Shown here: positions 7,270-14,957 of the stretch, piece by piece
How positions within the stretch are numbered: position 1 is the first letter of the stretch
Layout: every line of letters starts with the position of its first letter
Origin: Prevotella sp.
Lineage (GTDB): Bacteria; Bacteroidota; Bacteroidia; Bacteroidales; Bacteroidaceae
DNA length: 40,837 nt
Assembly: GCA_016290175.1 (NCBI GenBank)
Contig: JAEETD010000020.1
Location: forward strand, 1 to 40,837
Reading direction: 5' to 3'
The notes under the pieces: generated by a model
Told to the model about the DNA's origin: nothing
The model's input: the letters and a program-made list of their open reading frames with translations, nothing else
Database searches by the model: none
Program-made: the position numbers and the translations under genes

Positions 7270-9262
7270 ACTCCGTTCTGCGGTTTAGCTGGTTGCACTC
7301 TTCCTGCTGTTCCTCTGGGAGAGCAGTGATAAATTCTTCGGTCAGTTTATCACCCTCCTTGAGGAACGGATATTTTTCAGCCACTCTTTTCTTGATCAGT
7401 TTCGGCATGCTCTCACCATAGCCTTTCGGCGTCAGACGGTCTGAGGCGATGCCATGTTGTATCAGATAGCGCACCACGCTCTCGGCACGCTGCTGCGACA
7501 GGCGTTCGTTGTATTGGTCTGAGCCTTTATAGTCGGTGTGGGCAGAGAGTTCGATGGTGATGTGCGGATTCTGCTTCAGTAGGTCGACGAGCGAGTCGAG
7601 AGCCACTGATGACTCCGGACGCAGCGTGGCCTTGTCGAAGTCGTAGAAGATGTTCTCAATCAGCACGGGGGCAGAGATGTCGTAGAGCGGGAACTGCAGC
7701 ACGTATTCCTCGGATTCCTTGACGGGGCTTACACGCAACTGCTGCTGATGGTTGAGATAGCCCTTGCAGGTGGCCATCAGCACATAGTCGACATTGGGCT
7801 TGATCACCTGCTCAAAGGATCCGTCACCCCTCACGCTCAGACGCAGGTTCGTACCGTCGTTGCCCACCATATACACCTGGGCGGCAGGCAGCTCGTAGCC
7901 TTCCTGCTCGTAGACCCAGCCCTTCACCGTCTGGATGATGTCAGGATTGAAGAAACTGTAGATATGGTCGAAACCTCGCGCATCACCACGGTTCGATGAG
8001 AAGAACCCCTGATTCTTCATGCCCTCGAAGGTCATGCCGAAATCATCGCCCTGCGAGTTCAGCGGAAAGCCGGGATGCTCAAGCTTGTAGGACTGCTCCG
8101 TGTGCTCTGGGTTCTCCGATGTCTCCGATGTCTGAGGCTTGGCGATGAAGATGTCGAGGCCGCCCATGCCAGGATGACCATCGCTCGAGAAATACAGATC
8201 GCCGTTAGGCCTGAAGGTGGGGAACATCTCGTCGCCAGGGGTGTTGATAGGCGCACCCAGATTCTCTGCACCACCCGTCTCGTTATTGCCATAGAGCCTG
8301 CACCGCCAGATGTCGAGACCTCCCATACCACCAGGCATGTCGCTCACGAAATAGAGCCATTCGCCATCGGGTGAGACAGCGGGGTGGGCATAGCTCGACA
8401 ATGTGTCCTTGGATATCTTTATCGCCGTGGCCTTGCTCCACGAGGCATCGCTACGGTTGGAGGCAACGATGGTGGCATAGCGGGGATAGTCTGGATCAAT
8501 GACACACTGGGTGAGGTACATCGTACGCCCGTCGGGTGAGAACGCACAGGCTCCTTCATCAAAGTCGGTGTTCAGCTCTGAATCGATGCTCTGAGGCCGG
8601 CTCCATTTGTCCTTGTCGTCCTTCTGCGAGAAGAAGATATCCGCTGCCTTGGTGCCCGTAATGCCGCTGTATTCATCGCCCTGGGCCTCGTTGCGGGTGG
8701 AGGTGAAATAGAGCATATCGTTGTCGTCGCCTGCCAGCATGGGTGAATAGTCGGCACGTCGCGAGTTGAACAGTTCCATACGCTTCACGGTATAGGCCGA
8801 GCCTTCTTTCTTCCACTCTGGTGCCTGACGTGCGGCCTTCAGACCCGTCCTGGCCAAGTTGAGATAATCGTTTTTCTCGCATTTCGAGAGGGTGTCGATG
8901 GCCAGCTGGAAGTTCTTCGCAGCATCCTTGTAGCTGCCGTTCTTCATCAGCTGCTGGGCCAGATAGAGGTGGGTCAGCGAGTCGGCCTTCTTATAGCGGA
9001 TCACGTTGTTGTAGGCGGCGATGGCCTTCGAGGTAGCGTTGGTGCGACGATAGCAGGTGGCCAGCTTCTGACTCAGTTCACCACGTTTCTCCTTTTCCTT
9101 GGGAGGCGTCTGTGCGTAGGCCTTCTTGTATTGTGCTGCAGCATCATAGTATTCGCCGAGGGCATAGAATTTCTCTGCCTTCTTGATAGCCTTATCAGCG
9201 CCACAACCCGTCAGGAGTGCAGTGAAAACGACGATGGAGCATATCTTATAAAAACCTCGCAT
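7181..9262 (-). CDS. porE: PorE-like OmpA-family lipoprotein (TPR, beta-propeller, CRD, OmpA)
   Basis: 693 residues. A lipobox (LLTGC, Cys20) is followed by TPR-like repeats (about 25-145), PD40/WD40-like propeller blades (MLYFTSTRNE, CAFSPDGRTMYLTQ, AVSPDGEWLYFVSD, TFRPNGDLYFSSDG), a carboxypeptidase-regulatory-like domain (VKGWVYEQEGYELPAA) and a C-terminal OmpA peptidoglycan-binding domain (YDFDKATLRPES, ELSAHTDYKGSD, NRRTEFRV). This exact order is that of PorE, which tethers the type IX secretion system to peptidoglycan; assignment to T9SS rather than a paralogue is inferred. It lies 30 bp after topB with no visible promoter, and its start codon lies in a terminator-like hairpin. Confidence 0.82.
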   Translation of the reverse strand: MRGFYKICSIVVFTALLTGCGADKAIKKAEKFYALGEYYDAAAQYKKAYAQTPPKEKEKRGELSQKLATCYRRTNATSKAIAAYNNVIRYKKADSLTHLYLAQQLMKNGSYKDAAKNFQLAIDTLSKCEKNDYLNLARTGLKAARQAPEWKKEGSAYTVKRMELFNSRRADYSPMLAGDDNDMLYFTSTRNEAQGDEYSGITGTKAADIFFSQKDDKDKWSRPQSIDSELNTDFDEGACAFSPDGRTMYLTQCVIDPDYPRYATIVASNRSDASWSKATAIKISKDTLSSYAHPAVSPDGEWLYFVSDMPGGMGGLDIWRCRLYGNNETGGAENLGAPINTPGDEMFPTFRPNGDLYFSSDGHPGMGGLDIFIAKPQTSETSENPEHTEQSYKLEHPGFPLNSQGDDFGMTFEGMKNQGFFSSNRGDARGFDHIYSFFNPDIIQTVKGWVYEQEGYELPAAQVYMVGNDGTNLRLSVRGDGSFEQVIKPNVDYVLMATCKGYLNHQQQLRVSPVKESEEYVLQFPLYDISAPVLIENIFYDFDKATLRPESSVALDSLVDLLKQNPHITIELSAHTDYKGSDQYNERLSQQRAESVVRYLIQHGIASDRLTPKGYGESMPKLIKKRVAEKYPFLKEGDKLTEEFITALPEEQQEECNQLNRRTEFRVLQTTYGMFDKAGRLIQSQPAEEQPKD

Positions 9263-9286
9263 ACCTTATAATAACGATATGCGAGG
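9255..9286 (-). terminator. Terminator-like hairpin after topB overlapping the porE start codon
   Basis: On the minus strand CCTCGCATA (9278-9286) pairs perfectly with TATGCGAGG (9255-9263), followed by TTTTT. The porE ATG (9260-9262) lies in the 3' arm, so porE translation or read-through from topB may be controlled here. Confidence 0.6.
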
Positions 9287-9291
9287 CGGTT

Positions 9292-11220
9292 TTATTGTTT
9301 CTTGGGCGATTTTACCTTCTTCAATTCTGCATCCGTGAGCACTGTCACCCGCCGGTTCGAACTGTCGGCCATCACTTCGTGCACGATTTCAGCCACCTGC
9401 GCCTTCAGTTCATCGATAAACTGCTTGGCATCGTATTTCTGATGCTCAATGTCGCGGAGTTTCTTTTCCCAGATACCCGTCAGTTCACAGCTTTTCAGGA
9501 GCTCCTCGCGGATGAGGTCGATGAGTTCTATGCCCGTTGGGGTAGCTATCAGGCGCTTACGTTCGCGCTTGATGTAATGGCGCTTGAAGAGGGTCTCGAT
9601 GATCGAGGCGCGGCTCGACGGACGCCCGATGCCGTTCTCCTTCATCGCCGCCCTTAATGTCTCGTCCTCCACGAACTTGCCCGCAGTCTCCATCGCCCGC
9701 AGCAGCGAGGCCTCATTATAATAGGGTGGGGGCGTGGTCCATTTCTCAGTGAGCGTAGGCTTGTGGTCGCCTGATTCGCCCTTTACGAAGGTGGGCAGCG
9801 TGCGCTCCTCAGCATTTGAGCCTCCTAAGTTAGGGGGTTGGGGGTCTGAACCTTCGTCAGACTCTCCCTCGTTCAGACCCCTGTCGCCCCCTAACTTAGG
9901 GGGCATAACCACGCGCCAGCCGGGATCCAATATCTCCTTACCAGTCACCTTGAATTCGATGGCCTCCCCGTCATCTCCTTCCACCTCTCCCAGCACCGTC
10001 GTCGTCGAGAACTTGCAATCAGGCAGAAACACTGCGATGAATCGCCTTGCCACAAGATCATACACCTTCTGCTCGGCATCCGTGAGATTCCTGGGAATGA
10101 CGCCTGTGGGGATGATGGCGTGGTGGTCGGTCACCTTCGAGGTGTCGAACACGCGCTTCGATTTCTTCAGCGGCTTGCCTCCGATGGGCCTGATGAGCTC
10201 GGCATAGGGTGCCACCCCGCCAAACTGCGCCTGATAGAGACCGTTCATCGTCTGCGGACACTTGGGGTAGATATCGTCACTCAGGTATTGCGTGTCCACA
10301 CGGGGATAGGTGGTCAGTTTCTTCTCGTAGAGAGCCTGTATCAGGTTGAGGGTCATCTCGGCGGAATAGGCGTATTTTCGGTTGCAGTCCACCTGCAGCG
10401 ACGTCAGGTCGTAAAGCTGTGGCGGCTGTTCCTTGCCCTCCTTCTTCTCTACCTTCGTCACCGTAAACGGCTTGCCCTCAATGATGGCAAAGGCCTTCTC
10501 GCCCTCTTCCTTCGAGGTGAACTTTCCCTTCGTGGCGGTGAAGGTGGTGTCGCGATACACGGTCGCCAATACCCAGTAGGGCTCGGGCTTGAAGTTCTCG
10601 ATCTCCTTCTGACGGTTCACGATCAGGGCGAGGGTAGGGGTCTGCACCCTTCCTATCGACAGCACCTGACGGTTCTGACCATATTTTAATGTGTACAGGC
10701 GCGTGGCGTTCATACCCAGGAGCCAGTCGCCGATGGCGCGTGAGAGTCCTGCCAGATACAGCGGCTGGTAGTCCTGCTGGTCTTTCAGGTTGGCAAAGCC
10801 CTCGCGGATGGCCTCGTCGGTCATCGACGAGATCCACAGTCGCTTCACGGGGCACTTGGCCTGCGCCTTCTGCATCACCCACCGCTGGATCAGTTCACCC
10901 TCCTGACCCGCGTCACCGCAGTTCACGATGCCGTCGGCAGCCTGCATCAGGCGTTCGATGGTGGCAAACTGCTTCTTGATGCCGTTGTCGTCGATGAGCT
11001 TGATGCCGAAGCGCTGGGGCACCATCGGCAGTTGTGTGAGGGCCCATGTCTTCCAGGCCGGTGTATAGTCGCCAGGCTCCTTCAGGGTACACAGATGACC
11101 GAAGGTCCACGTCACCTGATAGCCGTTGCCTTCCATATATCCGTCGTGCGAACTGGTGGCACCGATGATACGTGCAATATCCCGCGCCACACTCGGTTTC
11201 TCTGCTATGCAGACTATCAT
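9292..11220 (-). CDS. topB: DNA topoisomerase III (type IA)
   Basis: 642 residues from ATG at 11220 (MIVCIAEKPSVARDIA); the longer frame starts upstream of the promoter and lacks family support. Single-strand passage enzyme that decatenates replication and recombination intermediates. Visible: N-terminal TOPRIM domain, GDAGQEGELIQRWV acidic motif, GRVQTPTLALI, active-site Tyr305 in TTYPRVDTQYLSDD, and GIGRPSSRASIIETL. Between about residues 440 and 467 there is a Gly/Pro/Ser/Glu-rich insert (PPKLGG to PPNLGG) encoded by a palindromic element. Confidence 0.93.
   Translation of the reverse strand: MIVCIAEKPSVARDIARIIGATSSHDGYMEGNGYQVTWTFGHLCTLKEPGDYTPAWKTWALTQLPMVPQRFGIKLIDDNGIKKQFATIERLMQAADGIVNCGDAGQEGELIQRWVMQKAQAKCPVKRLWISSMTDEAIREGFANLKDQQDYQPLYLAGLSRAIGDWLLGMNATRLYTLKYGQNRQVLSIGRVQTPTLALIVNRQKEIENFKPEPYWVLATVYRDTTFTATKGKFTSKEEGEKAFAIIEGKPFTVTKVEKKEGKEQPPQLYDLTSLQVDCNRKYAYSAEMTLNLIQALYEKKLTTYPRVDTQYLSDDIYPKCPQTMNGLYQAQFGGVAPYAELIRPIGGKPLKKSKRVFDTSKVTDHHAIIPTGVIPRNLTDAEQKVYDLVARRFIAVFLPDCKFSTTTVLGEVEGDDGEAIEFKVTGKEILDPGWRVVMPPKLGGDRGLNEGESDEGSDPQPPNLGGSNAEERTLPTFVKGESGDHKPTLTEKWTTPPPYYNEASLLRAMETAGKFVEDETLRAAMKENGIGRPSSRASIIETLFKRHYIKRERKRLIATPTGIELIDLIREELLKSCELTGIWEKKLRDIEHQKYDAKQFIDELKAQVAEIVHEVMADSSNRRVTVLTDAELKKVKSPKKQ
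9821..9903. mobile_element. Palindromic intragenic element inserted in topB
   Basis: Left arm 9821-9852 and right arm 9871-9903 are near-complementary over about 30 bp (shared core CCTAAGTTAGGGGG and GGGGTCTGAAC); each arm contains a smaller palindrome (CTAAGTTAG). It is translated in frame as a low-complexity PPKLGG/PPNLGG segment. A related core (CCCCTGACTCAGGGG) occurs in the leader of the first HU gene. Confidence 0.7.
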
Positions 11221-11249
11221 ATCTTCGTTGTTCGTTGTTTTCTTTGCCG

Positions 11250-11257
11250 CAAAGGTA
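11250..11257 (-). promoter_or_regulatory. -7 box of topB
   Basis: TACCTTTG on the minus strand, 29 bp before the ATG at 11220. It fixes the start at 11220. Confidence 0.65.
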
Positions 11258-11336
11258 CGAATAATCTGCGAATTATCGTGCATTCCATCAAAAAAGTTGC
11301 GTGAAAAGAGCCGATTTCGCAGATTATATTGTGGTA

Positions 11337-13088
11337 TCACTCCAATTTCACAATGGCATAGCCTGTGGCGGGCATGCTGATGGTAACGTTGCCCGTCTTT
11401 TTGTTGCGAGTAATGGGGAAACGATCACCTGCGAGGAGTTTTGTGCGCTTGAAGGCGATGCTGATGGGGAACGTGGCGTCGGAGGCTTCGGCACGTGGAT
11501 TGAGCATCACCAGCACCACCTCGTTGCCAGCAGCACGTGCGTAGACGAAGGGGTAAGGGTCTTGTCCCTCTGCTGAAGGATAGAGTGGCACGAACTCAGC
11601 ATAGTTGGCCAGGGCGGGCTCGCTGTGATGCAGGGCGATGAGACGGCGCGTCTTATTGAGCAGCGAGTTGGGATTCTTCTCCTGTGTAGCGACGTTGGGC
11701 GCATCGGGCGAGGGGTCGACGGGCAGATAGAGTTTGCTGGCGTCGCCTGTAGAGAATCCAAGGTTCTTGTCCTGACTCCACTGCATCGGCGTGCGGGCAC
11801 CGTTGCGGGGCTGGTAGGCTCCCTCTACCTGCGGCCAACTTGTCGGCAGCTGGCGCATGCCAATCTCGTTGCCATAATATAAGAAAGGCACGCCGGGCAT
11901 GGTGAAGCCGAAGGCATAAACGATCTCCAGTTCCTTGTCCGTGCGTTTATTGCCTAAGCGGGCGTTGTCGTGGTTACCCATCGGCAGACTGATATAGCCC
12001 TTGCCTACGGTCTTCTGATACTGATCCATATAGCTGCGGAGGAATTCGCGGACATCGCCCTTGCCCTCTGCGTCGAAATAGCTGTGGCCTTCACTTACGC
12101 CGTTCAAAATGCGCCAGCTCTCCTTCTGGAACAGGTCGTTGTAGCCCTTGAACCAGTGGAAGAAGTCCACATGGAAACAGTTGTCGAGCGCATCCGATGG
12201 GTACGACCACTCTGCGACCATGAATCCCTGCGGGTACTCCTTCTCCAACAGTCGCCGTATCTCGCGCCAAAAGAGTTTCGTCTCATTCTCGTTGGTGTTG
12301 AAAAACTGCTCGTTGCCCCTGATGCGTCGAGTCTTCACCAGAGCGCCTGCCATATCGGCACGGAAACCGTCGGCACCCATATCCATCCAGAAGCGCAGCA
12401 CGTTCTTCAAGTCTTCGCGCATGGCCATCACATCTGGGTGATTGGTGGGCAGCTGCCATTTCTGATCAGGATCAGGGTTGGCGAAACCGAAGTTCAGTGC
12501 AGGCTGGCACCAGTAGAAATTACGCATGAACTGGCCGTTGCGCTGACCGTAGCCCTTCACGAACTGACCTGCGAACTCCTGTGGGGGATCCACCCAGTTG
12601 GTCTCTGTCCAGATGTAGTAGTTGGAGTATTTGTTCTTCTCCTGCTTCTGAGAGGCCACAAACCAGGGATGGTCGATGGCGGTATAGCTGATCACGTAGT
12701 CGAAGATGACGTGCATACCCCGTTTGTGGGCCTCCTCGAAGAGCCGTTTCGCATCTTCATTGGTGCCGTAGCGTGGCGCAATCTTGTAGTAGTCGCGGAT
12801 GTCGTAGCCCGCATCGTTGAAAGGAGAGTCAAAGAACGGGTTGAACCAGATGGCATCCACACCGAGGCTCTTCACGTAGTCAAGCTTGCTGATAATGCCC
12901 TTCAGGTCGCCGATACCGTCACCGTCGCTGTCGCAGAACGTCTGCGGATAGATCTGATAGAACACGGCATTCCGTGCCCACTCTGGCACCTTCGGAATGT
13001 CATACTTTCCAGTAATTGTCTGTGCCGACGTCGCAAGCGACAGCATAGCTGTTGCAAGCATAGTCATAAGAAGTCTGTTTGTCTTCAT
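11337..13088 (-). CDS. Secreted alpha-amylase-family glycoside hydrolase (GH13)
   Basis: 583 residues. A signal peptide (1-22) is followed by the GH13 catalytic barrel: VFYQIYPQTFCDSDGDGIGDLKGI, GFRADMAG (nucleophile Asp245), MVAEWSYP (acid/base Glu293) and GNHDNARL (Asp374), then a short C-terminal beta domain. Acts on alpha-glucans or related oligosaccharides in the periplasm or outside the cell; closest in style to oligo-glucosidase or trehalose-type GH13 members, but specificity is not readable. Odd: conserved region I, normally DxxxNH, reads DYVISYT, so Asn and His are replaced. Single gene with its own promoter. Confidence 0.88.
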   Translation of the reverse strand: MKTNRLLMTMLATAMLSLATSAQTITGKYDIPKVPEWARNAVFYQIYPQTFCDSDGDGIGDLKGIISKLDYVKSLGVDAIWFNPFFDSPFNDAGYDIRDYYKIAPRYGTNEDAKRLFEEAHKRGMHVIFDYVISYTAIDHPWFVASQKQEKNKYSNYYIWTETNWVDPPQEFAGQFVKGYGQRNGQFMRNFYWCQPALNFGFANPDPDQKWQLPTNHPDVMAMREDLKNVLRFWMDMGADGFRADMAGALVKTRRIRGNEQFFNTNENETKLFWREIRRLLEKEYPQGFMVAEWSYPSDALDNCFHVDFFHWFKGYNDLFQKESWRILNGVSEGHSYFDAEGKGDVREFLRSYMDQYQKTVGKGYISLPMGNHDNARLGNKRTDKELEIVYAFGFTMPGVPFLYYGNEIGMRQLPTSWPQVEGAYQPRNGARTPMQWSQDKNLGFSTGDASKLYLPVDPSPDAPNVATQEKNPNSLLNKTRRLIALHHSEPALANYAEFVPLYPSAEGQDPYPFVYARAAGNEVVLVMLNPRAEASDATFPISIAFKRTKLLAGDRFPITRNKKTGNVTISMPATGYAIVKLE

Positions 13089-13127
13089 ATTGTTTTTATT
13101 TGAGGTGTTAATGAGTAAACCTTAATC

Positions 13128-13150
13128 GCACGCAATCGCGTGCAAAGATA
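13128..13150 (-). promoter_or_regulatory. Promoter of the GH13 gene with a start-site palindrome
   Basis: The -7 box TATCTTTG lies at 13143-13150. A perfect inverted repeat GCACGC/GCGTGC (13128-13133, 13138-13143) starts directly behind it and would cover the transcription start. The same box plus palindrome occurs at 22184-22207. Confidence 0.6.
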
Positions 13151-13236
13151 CTAATAATAAATCAGAATCTTTGCTGTAACAATGAATTATTAAGCCAAAA
13201 TGAAGGCGATTTGCTAATTTAGTGTTACCCAATTCG

Positions 13237-13308
13237 CTAATATTGTGAATTTGACGTCTGTATCAGACGCACCTTGTGGCGATTGCCTGATGGCCTTACG
13301 GCGAAGTG
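13237..13308 (-). pseudogene. Remnant of the 3' end of an M15 peptidase gene
   Basis: On the minus strand this reads HFAVRPSGNRHKVRLIQT followed by SNSQY and a stop. Residues 1-18 are nearly identical to the C-terminus of the intact M15 gene at 22426-22899 (one substitution, R to H). The stop has been lost and five codons added. The rest of the gene is missing; sequence jumps directly to the octamer repeat that lies upstream of the intact copy. A deletion scar. Confidence 0.75.
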
Positions 13309-13335
13309 ACGAAACGGGAAAACGGCAAAACGGCA
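13309..13335. repeat. Octamer repeat (ACGGGAAA type) between gene remnants
   Basis: ACGAAACGGGAAAACGGCAA followed by another ACGG unit, period 8. The same repeat lies at the equivalent position (22928-22963) between the intact M15 and VapE genes. Confidence 0.8.
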
Positions 13336-13342
13336 GATAAAA

Positions 13343-13366
13343 GGAGGAGCCGAAACGGCCACCCCC
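13343..13366 (-). terminator. Terminator of the vanished VapE-type gene
   Basis: Minus strand GGGGGTGGCCGTTTCGGCTC followed by CTCC and TTTT. The same hairpin ends the intact VapE gene at 22972-22995. Confidence 0.55.
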
Positions 13367-13378
13367 TGAACCTTGCCG

Positions 13379-13498
13379 TTATAGCATGAATGTTCCCGTC
13401 TTGCGATACAGAGTGCCTATCGTTACATCCTTTGGCACCTCCCTTCTGATTTCCTCTATGTAGTCACAATAATCATAAAGTCCTCGATGATGGCACTG
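13379..13498 (-). pseudogene. Remnant of the 3' end of a VapE/primase-type gene
   Basis: An open frame of 39 codons ends in TLYRKTGTFML and a TAA stop. This matches the C-terminus (ALYRKTGTVML) of the intact primase-helicase at 23008-25746. Upstream residues (DYIEEIRREVPKDV) differ from the intact gene, so the remnant derives from a diverged homologue. An in-frame TAG closes the frame at 13499. Confidence 0.65.
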
Positions 13499-13524
13499 CT
13501 ATGGGCTGCGCATAGAAACGTGAC

Positions 13525-13701
13525 AACGTGCCATCGTGCCATTTCGATTTTTAGTTTTTAGGGATGGAAGATGATTGGGTGGAAGGCGTTCTATATATTT
13601 ATATATTATATATTATATTATAATATAATATATAATATATAAATATTAAATAGGCAAGATTGATGGTGATTGCGAAATACCAAATGGCACGTTGGCACGA
13701 A
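13525..13701. repeat. 52-bp perfect AT palindrome flanked by inverted octamer arms (first copy)
   Basis: 13595-13646 is a perfect 52-bp palindrome made only of A and T (26 pairs checked base by base). It is flanked by inverted arms 13525-13544 and 13682-13701, whose shared core is AAATGGCACG followed by a second TGGCACG unit (period 8). It lies between the leftward VapE remnant and the rightward HU gene. A short minus-strand reading frame over it is dominated by AT repeats and is not considered a gene. From 13702 to 13885 nothing further is recognised. Confidence 0.9.
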
Positions 13702-13885
13702 AGCGGGCGATTGGGGTAAAGATTAGCAAGAATACTGCAATCTACGTCGAAAAATAAATGAAACCATGAGATTGCAGTAATCCCGTTGCCGGCGCGCAAG
13801 GCGAGGTCATTTTGACTTCGTCGAAATTTGTCGCAGCTCCAAATTTTAACATTTCAAACTTTTCGAAAACAAATTCGAAAAAAGC

Positions 13886-13916
13886 TTGTTTTGCATGTTA
13901 TTTATTAGTAATTTTG
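13886..13916 (+). promoter_or_regulatory. Promoter of the first HU-HIG gene
   Basis: TTG (13886-13888), 20 bp spacer, then TAATTTTG (13909-13916). The second HU gene has the same spacing (38038-38068). Predicted leader of about 165 nt. Confidence 0.65.
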
Positions 13917-13946
13917 CATCAGAAATCAGGGGGAAAGAAAAGCGCG

Positions 13947-14022
13947 CGTTCTTGCGTCCCTGCGGTAGCAAGCGAGCATAGCTCGAGCGCAGACCCCTAA
14001 TCCCCTGACTCAGGGGACTCGA
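13947..14022. mobile_element. Palindromic insertion in the HU leader
   Basis: Contains CGAGCATAGCTCG, GCAGACCCCTAATCCCCTGA and the palindrome CCCCTGACTCAGGGG. Comparison with the second HU leader shows that the sequence resumes (GCGGGAGTCGG against GCGGGATTCGG) after about 75-80 extra bases, so this segment looks inserted. It is related to the element in topB. Confidence 0.5.
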
Positions 14023-14029
14023 GCGGGAG

Positions 14030-14054
14030 TCGGTCACCCGGTGTAGTTGGCCGA
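14030..14054 (+). promoter_or_regulatory. Conserved leader hairpin of the first HU-HIG mRNA
   Basis: UCGGUCA (14030-14036) pairs with UGGCCGA (14048-14054) with one U-G pair; the 11-nt loop is CCCGGUGUAGU. It ends 33 nt before the ATG. The second copy (38102-38126) has the same stem with a C-G pair at that position and loop CCCGAUGUAGC. Confidence 0.6.
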
Positions 14055-14087
14055 GTAAGTCTGATACCATGAAAAACATTTAGTAGT

Positions 14088-14921
14088 ATGGCGAAGATTA
14101 TCTATGAAGTGTACCAGAACCAGAACGAGCACAATGCTGCTTACGGCAAGTGGTACGGCCGTGTAAAGTATCTGGAGAGTTTGAACACCCGTAAGCTGTC
14201 GAACCACATCGCAGAGCACGGAAGTATTTACACGCCCGACATCGTGTACGGCGTGATGGAGAAGTTCCGCAGCTGCCTGTTGGAGATGCTGCTCAACTCT
14301 AAGAAGGTGAAGATCGAGGGCCTGGGTACGTTCTACACCACGCTGGAGTGCGTGAAGGGCGGCGCAGTGAGCAAGGACAAGTTCAATGTGCTGAAGGACG
14401 TGAAGGGTCTGCACATCCGTTTCCTGCCCGAACAGGAACAGGAGCAGAACATCTCGAGCCGTCAGTTCCTCAAGCAGGCCGAGTTTATCAACGTGGACAG
14501 CCTCGGCAAGAAGGAGGAAGAGGGCGGTAGCGGCACAGGTTCGAACAGTGGCACTGACGAGAACGGCGGTAGCCAGAACGGTGGTTCGCAGAGCGGCGAT
14601 CAGAATCAAGGCGGCAACGAGAATCAGGAGCCTCAGGGCTATGCGCTGACCATCAGTAAGAGCGGTACGGGTACCGCAACTGTCACCAGCGGTGGTAACG
14701 CTGTGACCTCGGGTGAGACTCTGAGTGAGGACGATGAGGTGGAGATCAGCATCACGCCGGCTGAGGGTAAGGTTCCGACGGCAACCATCAATGGATCGAG
14801 CATCGAGTTGACCGAAGATGGCGGCGTGTATAGTGGCAGCTTCGCGATGCCTGGACAGACCAGCACGCTGAGTATCAACACGGGTACCGCTGATGGCGGC
14901 GATGGTCTCACTAACGACTAA
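14088..14921 (+). CDS. HU-HIG DNA-binding protein with Gly/Asn-rich linker and Ig-like C-terminus
   Basis: 277 residues. Residues 1-about 130 form an HU/IHF-type fold (IIYEVYQNQNEHNAAYGKWY, LSNHIAEHGSIYTPDIVYGV, KVKIEGLGTFYTTLE, KGLHIRFLPEQEQEQ). Residues about 148-183 are a Gly/Ser/Asn/Gln-rich linker. The last 95 form a beta-rich Ig-like module (TLSEDDEVEISITPAEG, YSGSFAMPGQTSTL). This is the HU-HIG architecture (HU fused to Ig or Gly-rich motif) known from Bacteroidetes mobile loci; a DNA-binding role is expected, the partner of the C-terminus is unknown. Followed by a smalltalk gene. Paralogue of 38161-39111, very similar over the HU part, diverged in linker and Ig part. Confidence 0.88.
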   Translation: MAKIIYEVYQNQNEHNAAYGKWYGRVKYLESLNTRKLSNHIAEHGSIYTPDIVYGVMEKFRSCLLEMLLNSKKVKIEGLGTFYTTLECVKGGAVSKDKFNVLKDVKGLHIRFLPEQEQEQNISSRQFLKQAEFINVDSLGKKEEEGGSGTGSNSGTDENGGSQNGGSQSGDQNQGGNENQEPQGYALTISKSGTGTATVTSGGNAVTSGETLSEDDEVEISITPAEGKVPTATINGSSIELTEDGGVYSGSFAMPGQTSTLSINTGTADGGDGLTND

Positions 14922-14926
14922 AGTCA

Positions 14927-14954
14927 GTGAATAGTGAATAGTGAAAAGTGAATA
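14927..14954. repeat. Heptamer array between the HU gene and smalltalk
   Basis: GTGAATA, GTGAATA, GTGAAAA, GTGAATA, then GTC and the smalltalk ATG. Same four-unit geometry as before folA. Two weaker runs of GTGAAAA follow smalltalk at 15072-15090 and 15124-15137. Confidence 0.88.
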
Positions 14955-14957
14955 GTC

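Noticed and set aside
13599..13799. Minus-strand frame over the first AT palindrome
   Set aside because: Its C-terminal third is only Ile/Tyr/Asn from AT repeats; there is no match between this and the frame at the second palindrome.
14639..14911. Minus-strand frames inside both HU genes
   Set aside because: They arise from the Gly/Ser-rich coding strand of the HU-HIG genes, and the sense frames have clear domain matches.
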